From Candidatus Bathyarchaeota archaeon (lineage in GTDB: Archaea; Thermoproteota; Bathyarchaeia; Bathyarchaeales; Bathyarchaeaceae): a stretch of DNA of 6,737 nt. A program made the translations under genes and the position numbers. Below are positions 1 through 5,242 of this stretch, piece by piece (positions within the stretch are counted from its first letter, which is position 1; every line of letters starts with the position of its first letter). The stretch lies in the NCBI GenBank assembly GCA_026967815.1, contig JAPUUO010000081.1, forward strand, positions 1-6,737, given 5' to 3'. The notes beneath the pieces were generated by a model. The model had not been told where the DNA came from, did no database searches, and worked only from the letters and a program-made list of their open reading frames with translations.

Positions 1-2
1 GG

Positions 3-239
3 GTTTGTCGAGCAGACTTTTTTAGAATAGTTGGAATAGGGAAGCAATATTCCTCTCTTTTAGAGTCAGCTGGAGTTAATTCAGTGACAGATCTTTCGAG
101 AAGAAATCCCAATAAGCTCTATGAAAAGTTGATGGAAACAAACTGGGAAAAAAATCTGGTGAAGCGGACACCACCATACAATAAGGTTGAAGATTGGATA
201 GAGAGTGCGAGAAGTCTTAGGCGTATAGTGATATACTGA
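3..239 (+). CDS. DUF4332 family protein, C-terminal part (5' end outside window)
   Basis: An open frame runs in from the left edge and stops at TGA 237-239, giving 78 residues. It reads RIVGIGKQYSSLLESAGV, then SVTDLSRRNPNKLYEKL and a tail with VEDWIESARSL. This is the pattern of the DUF4332 domain: a helix-hairpin-helix-like GIGxxYxxLLexAGV turn, a 'dLsrRNPnkLyeKl' helix, and a closing 'VxdWIexArsL' helix. The family resembles the HhH modules of DNA-processing proteins, but its biochemical role is not established. The start and any N-terminal domain lie outside the window, so overall size and partners are unknown. Too little is left for a functional call beyond the domain. It converges on the membrane-protein gene that follows. 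Confidence 0.75.
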   Translation, partial: VCRADFFRIVGIGKQYSSLLESAGVNSVTDLSRRNPNKLYEKLMETNWEKNLVKRTPPYNKVEDWIESARSLRRIVIY

Positions 240-286
240 ACTCGCCCAGGCAATTTTCTAGACGCTTCTTATTCTATTGGGAAACA

Positions 287-330
287 TAGATGGAGGGAAA
301 AAATGGTTTTCCGTTTTTCCTTCCTTTCTA
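287..330. repeat. Imperfect inverted repeat / hairpin
   Basis: GGAGGGAAAAA (292-302) pairs with TTTTTCCTTCC (314-324) through 11 positions, one of them a G-T wobble. Inside the loop GG (305-306) can pair with CC (311-312) around TTTT. Outside the stem TAGA (287-290) pairs with TCTA (327-330). On the + strand the 3' arm begins with five T, so it could help end transcription of the upstream gene. That role is inference. Confidence 0.6.
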
Positions 331-363
331 TCGTCCATTGTCGTCTGCGTTGGTCGTCGTTTG

Positions 364-399
364 GTGTGTGTTGGGCTTAAAATTTAACCCACACACACA
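364..399. repeat. GT/CA inverted repeat with AT palindrome in its loop
   Basis: GTGTGTG (364-370) plus GGG (373-375) pairs with CCC (388-390) and the CACACAC run (391-399), apart from a T bulge. The loop is itself palindromic (TTAAA-A-TTTAA, 377-387). The result is one long cruciform-capable element. It lies just past the 3' end of the minus-strand membrane-protein gene and shares its GT/CA character with the hairpin on the gene's other side. Confidence 0.65.
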
Positions 400-423
400 T
401 AAGAACCCTGTTTGAACAGCTTT

Positions 424-993
424 CTAAGAAACAAAACGCTGATAAAGAAACCTGTTCCAGATTATCACTGTCAAGTACCCTGCTATAGATCCATTAAGAA
501 CCGCCCCAACAATTATGGCAAAGTATATTGTGGGTATCATTGGAATTATATTTAACATCGTAGTTAGGAACATAGATACTACACCAGTGATTCCAGTGGC
601 AACAGTTAGAAGCAGAATCAATCTTTTTGATTTAACATAGTTTCCCTCATTGACTTTGAAAAGGCTAAAAAAGCCGTCAATTAATAAGCCATAAAATAAA
701 GAGAATATCAAACTAAACGGAAAAAAACTTGTTCTTGAAATGCTCAATAGAAGACCGGTTACAAAGGTCGCATATATTGCTCCACCTTTGGCAACGAGCA
801 ATGAGGCTAATGAAAAAGAAAGAGCTTGAATACCTATAACCATTTTATCGACAGGAGATGGCAAGAAACCGTTTGAAACAAAAGCTAATGTTCCAAGTAA
901 AGTAATAACTGTGAGCCTTTTACTATCGAATATACTGTCAATCTCCTTTGAGTTTTTTAAATTAGTCCGGTAATTCTTTTTAATTCTTTCCAT
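424..993 (-). CDS. Six-helix membrane protein, possible ECF-transporter S component
   Basis: The protein has 189 residues from ATG 993. An in-frame GTG at 1014 would add seven residues, but it falls in repeat-like sequence and I did not use it. After a basic cytoplasmic N-terminus there are about six hydrophobic helices (near residues 26-44, 51-68, 71-86, 89-111, 124-146 and 155-179). No signal peptide or soluble domain is visible. Size, helix number and the central SRTSFFPFSLIFSLFYGLLID segment resemble the small substrate-binding S components of energy-coupling-factor vitamin or metal transporters, in which a Gly-rich helix precedes a 'FPfSLifslyGLliD' helix. No ATPase or T component is nearby, so a shared, unlinked ECF module would be needed. 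Substrate is unknown. No Shine-Dalgarno precedes the ATG. The gene is visibly more AT-rich than the recombinase remnant. The coding call is fairly sure; the ECF assignment is tentative. Confidence 0.6.
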   Translation of the reverse strand: MERIKKNYRTNLKNSKEIDSIFDSKRLTVITLLGTLAFVSNGFLPSPVDKMVIGIQALSFSLASLLVAKGGAIYATFVTGLLLSISRTSFFPFSLIFSLFYGLLIDGFFSLFKVNEGNYVKSKRLILLLTVATGITGVVSMFLTTMLNIIPMIPTIYFAIIVGAVLNGSIAGYLTVIIWNRFLYQRFVS

Positions 994-1246
994 AGTTTGA
1001 GCGCGTGAGTGCACGTGTATGAGTTTTGTTCGAATGTATGTGTGTAATTATGAAACCTACGTGCGCTCCAGATTAAAAATTAGTAATGTATGTGTGCTTA
1101 CCATTAAAAGCACACACAGATTTACTTTTGCTAAGTATAGCGGATTATCTTAAGCGCTTGGTAAGTAGGTGCTTTGAAGGATCTTCTGGACATTAAGTTC
1201 GCTCACGTTTCGCAAGCTTTGATATAATACGTTACACTACAATTTT
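994..1246. other. Intergenic gap with alternating purine/pyrimidine tracts
   Basis: There are 253 bases between two minus-strand genes. The half next to the membrane-protein gene is dominated by GC/GT/CA/AT alternation (about 999-1016, 1034-1045, 1059-1068 and 1087-1118). It holds the hairpin at 1091-1116 and a looser inverted repeat: GAGCGC 999-1004 with GCGCTC 1063-1068, extended by ACGT 1013-1016 with ACGT 1059-1062. The other half (about 1120-1246) is ordinary AT-rich sequence with no gene-like frame longer than 18 codons. No clear promoter for the membrane protein was found. Confidence 0.55.
1091..1116. repeat. Perfect 9-bp hairpin of GT/CA type
   Basis: TGTGTGCTT (1091-1099) and AAGCACACA (1108-1116) are exact reverse complements around an 8-base loop. 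The element sits between the end of the radical SAM gene and the start of the membrane-protein gene. It could be a 3' stem of the former or a 5' leader structure of the latter. It echoes the GT/CA hairpin at 364-399. Confidence 0.65.
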
Positions 1247-3343
1247 TTAGTTTTGTTTCTTTCGAAACGACAGAGCCTTCGGCTGATAGATACACCATGG
1301 ATCTTCTGCCAGATAATCACCCTTCGATTCTGTTGGCTCATGCAGAGCACCACAAAAATCCATAAGATCACTGGTCACACCATAGGCTCTAGCACGGCAT
1401 CCTCCGCATACATCACGATATTCACATAAACCACATTTTCCCTTCAGTTGGTCGAAGTCACGCAGAGCCTTGAAAACCTCTGAGTTGAACCAAACATCCC
1501 TAAAGGACCTTTCGCGGATATTCCCAAGATTGAGCGGCATGTATGGACAGGGAGTAACCTCCCCCGAAGGATAGATACGACAGTAATAAAGGCCAGCCAT
1601 GCATCCTCGAACCCAACGCGACATATCAACCCCCTGTTCCTTAGCAACCCGCATAAACTGGGGGGCGCATGAAGGCTTCACATTCAGCTTATATTTTGTA
1701 GTTTTGACGAGTGTGCTCGTGATCATGTTTTCATACATTCTCGGCGTTACATCCTCGATATTAGTTCCTCTTCCTGTAGGCACTAGGAAAAACAGGTGAA
1801 AATTCTCCACGCCCAAGTCTTCCGCCAGCGACATTATGTCATCCACTTCATCGTAGTTCTGTGGACTTACTGTGCTGTTAACCTGAACCTGTATGCTGCT
1901 CTTTTTGAGGGTTTTGATAGCGTTTACAGCGTGTTCCCAGCAGCCCTTAACGCCGCGGAACTCGTCATGGCGCTCCGGTATGCTTGAGTCTAAACTAATT
2001 GCCACTGTCCCCATTCCAGCGTCTTCAAGTCTTCTTGTAATCTCGTCGTCGATGAACATCCCATTGCTTCCCATGCCCATCCTTAAACCACGGTCTGCAC
2101 CATATCGAATGATTTCGTAGATATCCTCTCTAAGCAGAGGTTCGCCACCGCTCAATATCAATAAAGGTCTACTAACCTCGGTAATCTGGTGTATGAGCAT
2201 CTTCGCCGCGTCGGTGCTTAACTCATCCCTCAATTTAGTCTCACTAGCGTTGATGTAGCAGTGTGAGCATTTCAGATTACACTTTAATGTTACGTTCCAA
2301 GATACAACCAAAGGAACATAGTTCTCCGCAGATGGCGCAGTAGATGCGGGGGCAAGCCTGATGCGGAACTCGCATTTTCTGTCTGTGGCCATCCTTAATG
2401 GTTGAGACACGCCTACGGGGAAGGGAATAAACTTTTCAAACATAGATTGGGCGTGCGCCTTACAGAAGCTCTTACAGAAAAGCTCGGATGTTTCAGTTTT
2501 TATGCCCAGTTCCGTTTCCAAGTAGATGTGGCTTCCATAGATTGGACAATTCAAGAATCGCATGAAGCCTCCTAAGTTCTTCATGTCCATCTTATGCTCG
2601 ATGAAATGGTCGCTAAGCATCAATTTCTGCAATTTTGCTTTCGGTATTCCAACCTTTAGGCTAACGTTGAAGGCGGAGGCAACTGTTTCATCACCAAACT
2701 TCTTCTGCACTCGACCCATAGTTTGCTCAAGCCGTTCTACACCTAATTCTTCAGCTAATTTTTCCACAATCAAGAAACCCTTTATCGTCTCATATTCCTG
2801 ACGCAAACGCATCTCAACGATATTCTCAGTCCATTCAAGAAACACGCTTTTGATGCTATCCTTGGCTCGGGGGTCTTTTCTGTCGAGCATATCCTCAACT
2901 TTTTTGGTTTCTTCAGTCAACCTCCTGAAGAGGCGGATCTTTTCCTCGACTCCGAGAGTTGTCTTATTCACTGCAATTACTAAATCCTTTTTTAGAGGGA
3001 TGATCTTATCCAAAAGCTCTTTTACATCAGAAAGGAAATCACTGTAAAATCTCCGCAACAGAATTTCTACAGAGGGGGCATCAACTTTCAGTTCGCCAAG
3101 GATCACCCTTGATTCGGCAGCCATTTTACTTATCATGGCCATGTGATACAATAACGAGCTTTTCATGCCGGGATCGCTGTTTCTACTGGTGGAACCATGA
3201 AAGACCTCAGAGACCAGTCTTTTTGCTGTTTCAAAGTCTTCAGAAGCTATTGCTTCTAATGCGTTGTCTATCTTTTTCTTTCTTTCCTTCAGCAGAAGAG
3301 CCCATTTGTGGCAATGTGCTTCATCAAATTTCATTAAAGCCAT
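1247..3343 (-). CDS. Radical SAM/SPASM protein, AhbC/AhbD/NirJ-like, with an N-terminal helical and Cys-rich domain
   Basis: The protein has 698 residues, much longer than the roughly 350-400 usual for the family. The C-terminal half is a complete radical SAM enzyme. CxxxCxxC (C355, C359, C362) in LKCNLKCSHCY binds the SAM-cleaving 4Fe-4S cluster, and SGGEP (398-402) follows. The SPASM region has C559, C581, C588, C599 (SGEVTPCPYMP), then C637-x2-C640-x5-C646-x2-C649, C664 and C684 in a GDYLAEDPWC tail, giving ligands for one or two auxiliary clusters. The GC...YCRIYPSGEVTPCPYMPLNLGNI stretch and the tail resemble AhbC, AhbD and NirJ, which remodel heme or heme d1 side chains. PqqE-like peptide modification is an alternative. 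Residues 1-185 are mostly charged helices. Residues 190-330, with C266, C290, C294 and C324, resemble the L-2-amino-thiazoline-4-carboxylate hydrolase fold. The actual substrate is unknown and no heme genes are nearby. GGAG lies 3 bases before the ATG; Met4 is another possible start. Confidence 0.88.
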   Translation of the reverse strand: MALMKFDEAHCHKWALLLKERKKKIDNALEAIASEDFETAKRLVSEVFHGSTSRNSDPGMKSSLLYHMAMISKMAAESRVILGELKVDAPSVEILLRRFYSDFLSDVKELLDKIIPLKKDLVIAVNKTTLGVEEKIRLFRRLTEETKKVEDMLDRKDPRAKDSIKSVFLEWTENIVEMRLRQEYETIKGFLIVEKLAEELGVERLEQTMGRVQKKFGDETVASAFNVSLKVGIPKAKLQKLMLSDHFIEHKMDMKNLGGFMRFLNCPIYGSHIYLETELGIKTETSELFCKSFCKAHAQSMFEKFIPFPVGVSQPLRMATDRKCEFRIRLAPASTAPSAENYVPLVVSWNVTLKCNLKCSHCYINASETKLRDELSTDAAKMLIHQITEVSRPLLILSGGEPLLREDIYEIIRYGADRGLRMGMGSNGMFIDDEITRRLEDAGMGTVAISLDSSIPERHDEFRGVKGCWEHAVNAIKTLKKSSIQVQVNSTVSPQNYDEVDDIMSLAEDLGVENFHLFFLVPTGRGTNIEDVTPRMYENMITSTLVKTTKYKLNVKPSCAPQFMRVAKEQGVDMSRWVRGCMAGLYYCRIYPSGEVTPCPYMPLNLGNIRERSFRDVWFNSEVFKALRDFDQLKGKCGLCEYRDVCGGCRARAYGVTSDLMDFCGALHEPTESKGDYLAEDPWCIYQPKALSFRKKQN

Positions 3344-3369
3344 CTTCTCCGCTAGTAATTCAACAGCAT

Positions 3370-3388
3370 TAAAGAATTAAAAGACTAA
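3370..3388 (-). promoter_or_regulatory. Possible TATA region of the radical SAM gene
   Basis: On the minus strand this reads as an AT-rich TCTTTTAATTCTTTAA stretch. Its centre lies about 36 bases before the ATG at 3343. A start of transcription about 27 bases downstream would leave a leader of roughly 9 bases carrying the GCGGAG purine box (3347-3352). This is based on spacing and composition only. Confidence 0.3.
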
Positions 3389-3445
3389 TAAGCTATCTGA
3401 GTTCTATAACATTTTCTTGCTTTTATTAGGTGATAGCCTCGAAGC

Positions 3446-3517
3446 TCGCGCGCGCGTGTGACTGAGAGACTGACTGTGAGTGTGACTGACCACACGCGGG
3501 TACGGGTGCATGCATGC
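3446..3517. repeat. CG/TG-rich simple-repeat block with inverted and direct repeats
   Basis: It begins with a CG dinucleotide run that turns into GTGTG. CGCGTGTG (3453-3460) is exactly complementary to CACACGCG (3491-3498). GTGTGACTGA occurs at 3456-3465 and again at 3480-3489, a 24-base period, with further ACTGA/GACTG echoes between. The block ends in TGCATGCATGC (3507-3517), which recurs at 3700-3710. It is very different from the AT-rich surroundings and lies exactly where the recombinase loses its N-terminal half. Confidence 0.7.
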
Positions 3518-4135
3518 TGCCCTTCGTCCCCTTGGAGGAAGAGGTAGACCAGCTGATCGCTGCGCTGCCAAAGAAAACCAGCACCTTCGTACAGACCATT
3601 AAGGAAACCGGAGCCAGACCTGGAGAAGTCAAGAACTGCCTCAAATGGATGGACATCAACAGAGAAAGCAGAACAATCATCATAAGGGCGCCCGAGAAAT
3701 GCATGCATGCACGTCAGCACAAACCTCATAGAACGGCTTGAGCAGCTGCCGAAGAAAGGTGAAGTCGTGTTTCCAGGCACCATGAGGGTGTTCTACGTCA
3801 GCTGGGGAAGACAGAAACGACGCGTAGCCGCGAAACTCAGCAACCCCAGAATCGCGAACATAACGTTGTGCAGCCTACGCCACCTGAAAGGCACAATGGA
3901 ATACAACCGCACCAGGGACATCCTCCACGTCAAAAGGATCTTGGGCCATCAGACCATCAACACCACCCTCATATACATAGACCTTGAACACGCCATCTTC
4001 AGAACCAAAAACGACCAGTTCACCGTCAGAGTAGCCGAGACGGTTGAGGAAGCCTGCCAGCTGATCGAGGTGGGCTTTGAATACGTCACCGGAGACTACG
4101 TGGACGGCGGCAAAATCTTCAGAAAGCGAAAGTGA
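3514..4135 (+). pseudogene. Archaeal tyrosine recombinase (phage integrase family), truncated and frameshifted
   Basis: Two frames together make one catalytic domain. Frame 1 (homologous to AAA 3699) gives LPFVPLEEEVDQLI, the box I arginine in TGARPGEV, and IIIRAPEK. After 13 bases of TGCATGCATGCAC the reading moves to another frame at GTC 3713, giving VSTNLIERLEQLP and then SLRHLKGTMEYNRT, RILGHQTINTTLIY and an EVGFEYV...KIFRKRK tail. This order is the standard catalytic core of archaeal XerC/D-like integrases, which cut and rejoin DNA through the tyrosine (LIY). The core-binding N-terminal domain is missing. The box II HxxR histidine is replaced by cysteine (CSLRH). The shift is one base relative to the first frame, and family spacing suggests roughly 10 bases are also missing. 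Each defect should inactivate it. It is more GC-rich than the membrane-protein gene, consistent with mobile origin. No att site or tRNA target was found nearby. Confidence 0.85.
3700..3711. repeat. 12-bp palindrome TGCATGCATGCA at the recombinase frameshift
   Basis: This perfect palindrome and tandem TGCA array lies precisely between the last recognisable residue of frame 1 and the first of frame 2 in the recombinase remnant. Its first 11 bases also occur at 3507-3517, at the other broken end of the same gene. The two copies are 193 bases apart. Confidence 0.75.
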
Positions 4136-4138
4136 GCC

Positions 4139-4303
4139 TCAAAAGCTGACAGTTCCGTTAAAAAACATAGCTGAAACATCTGTCTCTGTTAGCAAGTTTG
4201 TTAAAGGCATGCGCCTAATAATCTCTCCAATCTCCCTAGACAACTCACGCGTATGGTCGTATTCGTCACATGAAAGGTGAATATTTACGTCGACGAGTCT
4301 CAT
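4139..4303 (-). pseudogene. Internally deleted TatD-family hydrolase remnant
   Basis: From ATG 4303 it encodes 54 residues. The first part, MRLVDVNIHLSCDEY, matches the N-terminus of archaeal TatD proteins, where the motif is DxHxH; here the first metal-binding His has become Asn. It then jumps to EIIRRMPLTNLLTETD, the C-terminal metal-binding Asp region. This aligns with EIAKGIDLDKILLETD of the intact TatD in this window. The spacing from the HxH-equivalent to ETD is 33 residues against 194 in the intact gene, so about 160 residues including the catalytic Glu and two His are gone, with the frame kept. The reading frame can be extended upstream to a GTG at 4345, but homology begins at 4303. 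It converges on the recombinase remnant with 3 bases between stops. A real 54-residue miniprotein is possible but less likely than a fossil. Confidence 0.65.
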
Positions 4304-4323
4304 AGGCACCCTTGATTTTTCAC

Positions 4324-4345
4324 TTTTAATACGTGAAAGTTTCAC
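4324..4345 (-). promoter_or_regulatory. TATA-like box with adjacent GTGAAA-G-TTTCAC palindrome
   Basis: GTGAAAGTTTCAC (4333-4345) is a perfect 6-bp inverted repeat around one base. Next to it on the minus strand is TATTAAAA (4324-4331), centred about 25 bases before ATG 4303, the spacing expected for a leaderless archaeal transcript. A second GTGAAAA half-site overlaps and follows (minus strand, 4317-4323). This looks like a TATA box flanked by an operator, but no regulator is identified. A GGGTG purine box also lies just before the ATG. Confidence 0.4.
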
Positions 4346-4366
4346 TTGAGGCTAAAAGCATTTCTC

Positions 4367-4654
4367 TTAGTTGATTTCGGTCACGAGTCTTTTCAAAGAT
4401 TCTTCTACGCGTTGGATATGCCTTAGGGTTTCCTCTGAACCTTCAAACCTCTCCATTGTCTCTTGACACTGTCTCAGAACATCCTCAAACGCCCTTCGGT
4501 AACGAATTCTCTCCAACCACTCACCACTTTTCGCTTCCTTAAAGTGCTTAAAAGAGCAGCGCCGCAACGAACAAAAACATCTTGAACAGACCTCAGTGAA
4601 AGTAAAAGTGTCAATAAGATCTACGACGATTCTCTTATTTGAATCGAAAGCCAT
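4367..4654 (-). CDS. Small Cys-rich protein of unknown function
   Basis: The protein has 95 residues starting at ATG 4654. I do not recognise the family. Near the N-terminus, after a hydrophobic IVVDLIDTF stretch, there is a cluster C23-x2-C26-x-C28-x4-C33, with H37 four residues on, in a basic context (SLRRCSFKHFK). This could bind zinc or an Fe-S cluster. The rest (about 45-95) is predicted to be charged amphipathic helix, with one more Cys at 63. The good charge pattern, ATG start and position at a divergent promoter argue for a real gene. It has no transmembrane segment or signal peptide, so it is probably cytoplasmic. It lies upstream of the TatD remnant on the same strand (63 bases) and is divergent from the nfu-like gene, so shared control with Fe-S assembly is conceivable but unproven. 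Confidence 0.6.
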   Translation of the reverse strand: MAFDSNKRIVVDLIDTFTFTEVCSRCFCSLRRCSFKHFKEAKSGEWLERIRYRRAFEDVLRQCQETMERFEGSEETLRHIQRVEESLKRLVTEIN

Positions 4655-4727
4655 TACGAACGGTCTTGCGAGTGAAAAATGTAAGACTTTTTAAGTTAAT
4701 ATCTACAAAACGTAGTTCGTGAATACG
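4655..4727. promoter_or_regulatory. Divergent promoter region between the Cys-rich protein and the Nfu gene
   Basis: This 73-base gap has an AT-rich core. For the + strand, TTAATATC (4697-4704) is centred about 27 bases before ATG 4728, fitting a leaderless start with no Shine-Dalgarno. For the minus strand, CTTAAAAAG (4687-4695 complement) lies about 37 bases before ATG 4654. ACGAAC (4656-4661) and GTTCGT (4715-4720) form an inverted pair framing the region and might be a symmetric operator. Confidence 0.45.
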
Positions 4728-4961
4728 ATGGAAGATACAGTTAAGGACAAGGTGGAAAAAGCTCTTAAAGAATTGAGACCTCAGCTGCAAGCTGACGGTG
4801 GAGACATAGAACTTGTGGAAGTGGAGAATGGCATTGTGAAAGTGAAAATGAAGGGAGCATGCGCTGGCTGTCCGATGTCAACTATGACTCTTCAATGGGG
4901 CGTCGAAAACTTTCTCAAGAAAAAGATACCGGGAATAGTTAAGGTTGAGGCAGTTCAGTAA
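4728..4961 (+). CDS. NifU C-terminal domain (Nfu-type) Fe-S cluster scaffold/carrier
   Basis: The protein has 77 residues from ATG 4728; an in-frame GTG at 4719 would add three. It matches the Nfu domain along its whole length: an N-terminal helix VEKALKELRPQLQADGGDIELVEV, the beta strand GIVKVKMKGAC, and the CxxC motif (C45 and C48) in GACAGCPMSTMTLQWGVE. The two cysteines of a dimer hold a bridging 4Fe-4S cluster that is passed to apo-proteins. The length equals a stand-alone Nfu domain, with no IscU-like or A-type domain fused. It is the first gene of the four-gene cluster. The absence of a ribosome-binding site and a TATA-like box about 27 bases upstream point to a leaderless mRNA. A natural client in this window is the multi-cluster radical SAM protein, but that link is inference. 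Confidence 0.92.
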   Translation: MEDTVKDKVEKALKELRPQLQADGGDIELVEVENGIVKVKMKGACAGCPMSTMTLQWGVENFLKKKIPGIVKVEAVQ

Positions 4962-4973
4962 CTAATCTAATCG

Positions 4974-5192
4974 GTGAAACCTTTGACCTGCTATTTTAGA
5001 CATCTCCGCGATTTTTTCGATAAAGCTGGAATCAAAGTCACCGACGAAAACAAGAGACAGATCGACCGGGTTATTCACGAAACAATGGGTGTAAAGTACA
5101 AGAACTGTTCGGCTACATGGAAAGAAGTGAAAAAGCGCATAGCTGAAGACGAAGAAACTTTCATTTCTCAGCTCAAGAAAGCACTAAGCTAA
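4974..5192 (+). CDS. Conserved-looking small protein of unknown function
   Basis: The protein has 72 residues starting with GTG 4974, the only start compatible with the full frame because a stop lies two codons upstream. It begins 12 bases after the Nfu stop, so it is almost certainly in the same transcript. Features are KPLTCYFRHLRDFFDKAGI, then VTDENKRQIDRVIHETMGVKYKNCSATWKEVKKRI and a charged C-terminal helix. It looks wholly alpha-helical and soluble, with two Cys (6 and 45) and His 10 and 35. It resembles small uncharacterised archaeal proteins that I recall by sequence style only, without a function. The two Cys are too far apart for a classic zinc finger within one chain. Position next to Nfu suggests an accessory role in Fe-S or metal handling, which is only a guess. 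Confidence 0.7.
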   Translation: MKPLTCYFRHLRDFFDKAGIKVTDENKRQIDRVIHETMGVKYKNCSATWKEVKKRIAEDEETFISQLKKALS

Positions 5193-5230
5193 AAACTACT
5201 CAATAACCAGAATCTAGTTCTCACTAATGT

Positions 5231-5235
5231 GGAGG
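5231..5235 (+). promoter_or_regulatory. Shine-Dalgarno site of the macrodomain gene
   Basis: GGAGG lies 7 bases before ATG 5243, the ideal distance. It fixes the start of the macrodomain protein and contrasts with the apparently leaderless first gene of the cluster, as expected for an internal operon gene. Confidence 0.8.
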
Positions 5236-5242
5236 CCAAAAC

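Larger units (their letters stand above)
240..423. other. Intergenic gap with two inverted repeats, no gene seen
   Basis: This gap lies between two convergent genes. No credible reading frame, tRNA or promoter was found. It contains a purine-rich hairpin (287-330) and a GT/CA hairpin (364-399), listed separately. Its position makes it a natural place for termination of both transcripts, although archaeal termination normally relies on T-tracts and not on hairpins. Confidence 0.6.

Noticed and set aside
1028..1040. GTTCGAATG, similar to a tRNA T-loop
   Set aside because: No T-stem, acceptor stem or anticodon arm can be formed around it on either strand.
1154..1211. Short minus-strand frame beginning GTG AGC GAA CTT (18 codons)
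   Set aside because: Too short, no ribosome-binding site, no recognisable product and no sign of conservation available.
1219..1232. TTTGATATAATACG, resembling a bacterial -10 box
   Set aside because: The window is archaeal by gene content, there is no matching -35, and no gene starts downstream on the + strand.
1599..3372. Several 60-90 codon + strand frames inside the radical SAM gene
   Set aside because: They lie wholly opposite a long, well-supported gene and show no recognisable motif.
3446..3517. CRISPR-like or attachment-site array
   Set aside because: Repeat units are about 10 bases, irregular, and lack spacers of constant length. No tRNA end or core duplication typical of an att site is present.
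3385..3783. Open frames on the minus strand across the recombinase remnant (132 and 92 codons)
   Set aside because: They mirror the recombinase coding sequence and the CG/TG repeat block. Their translations are repetitive or Ser-rich without any domain pattern.
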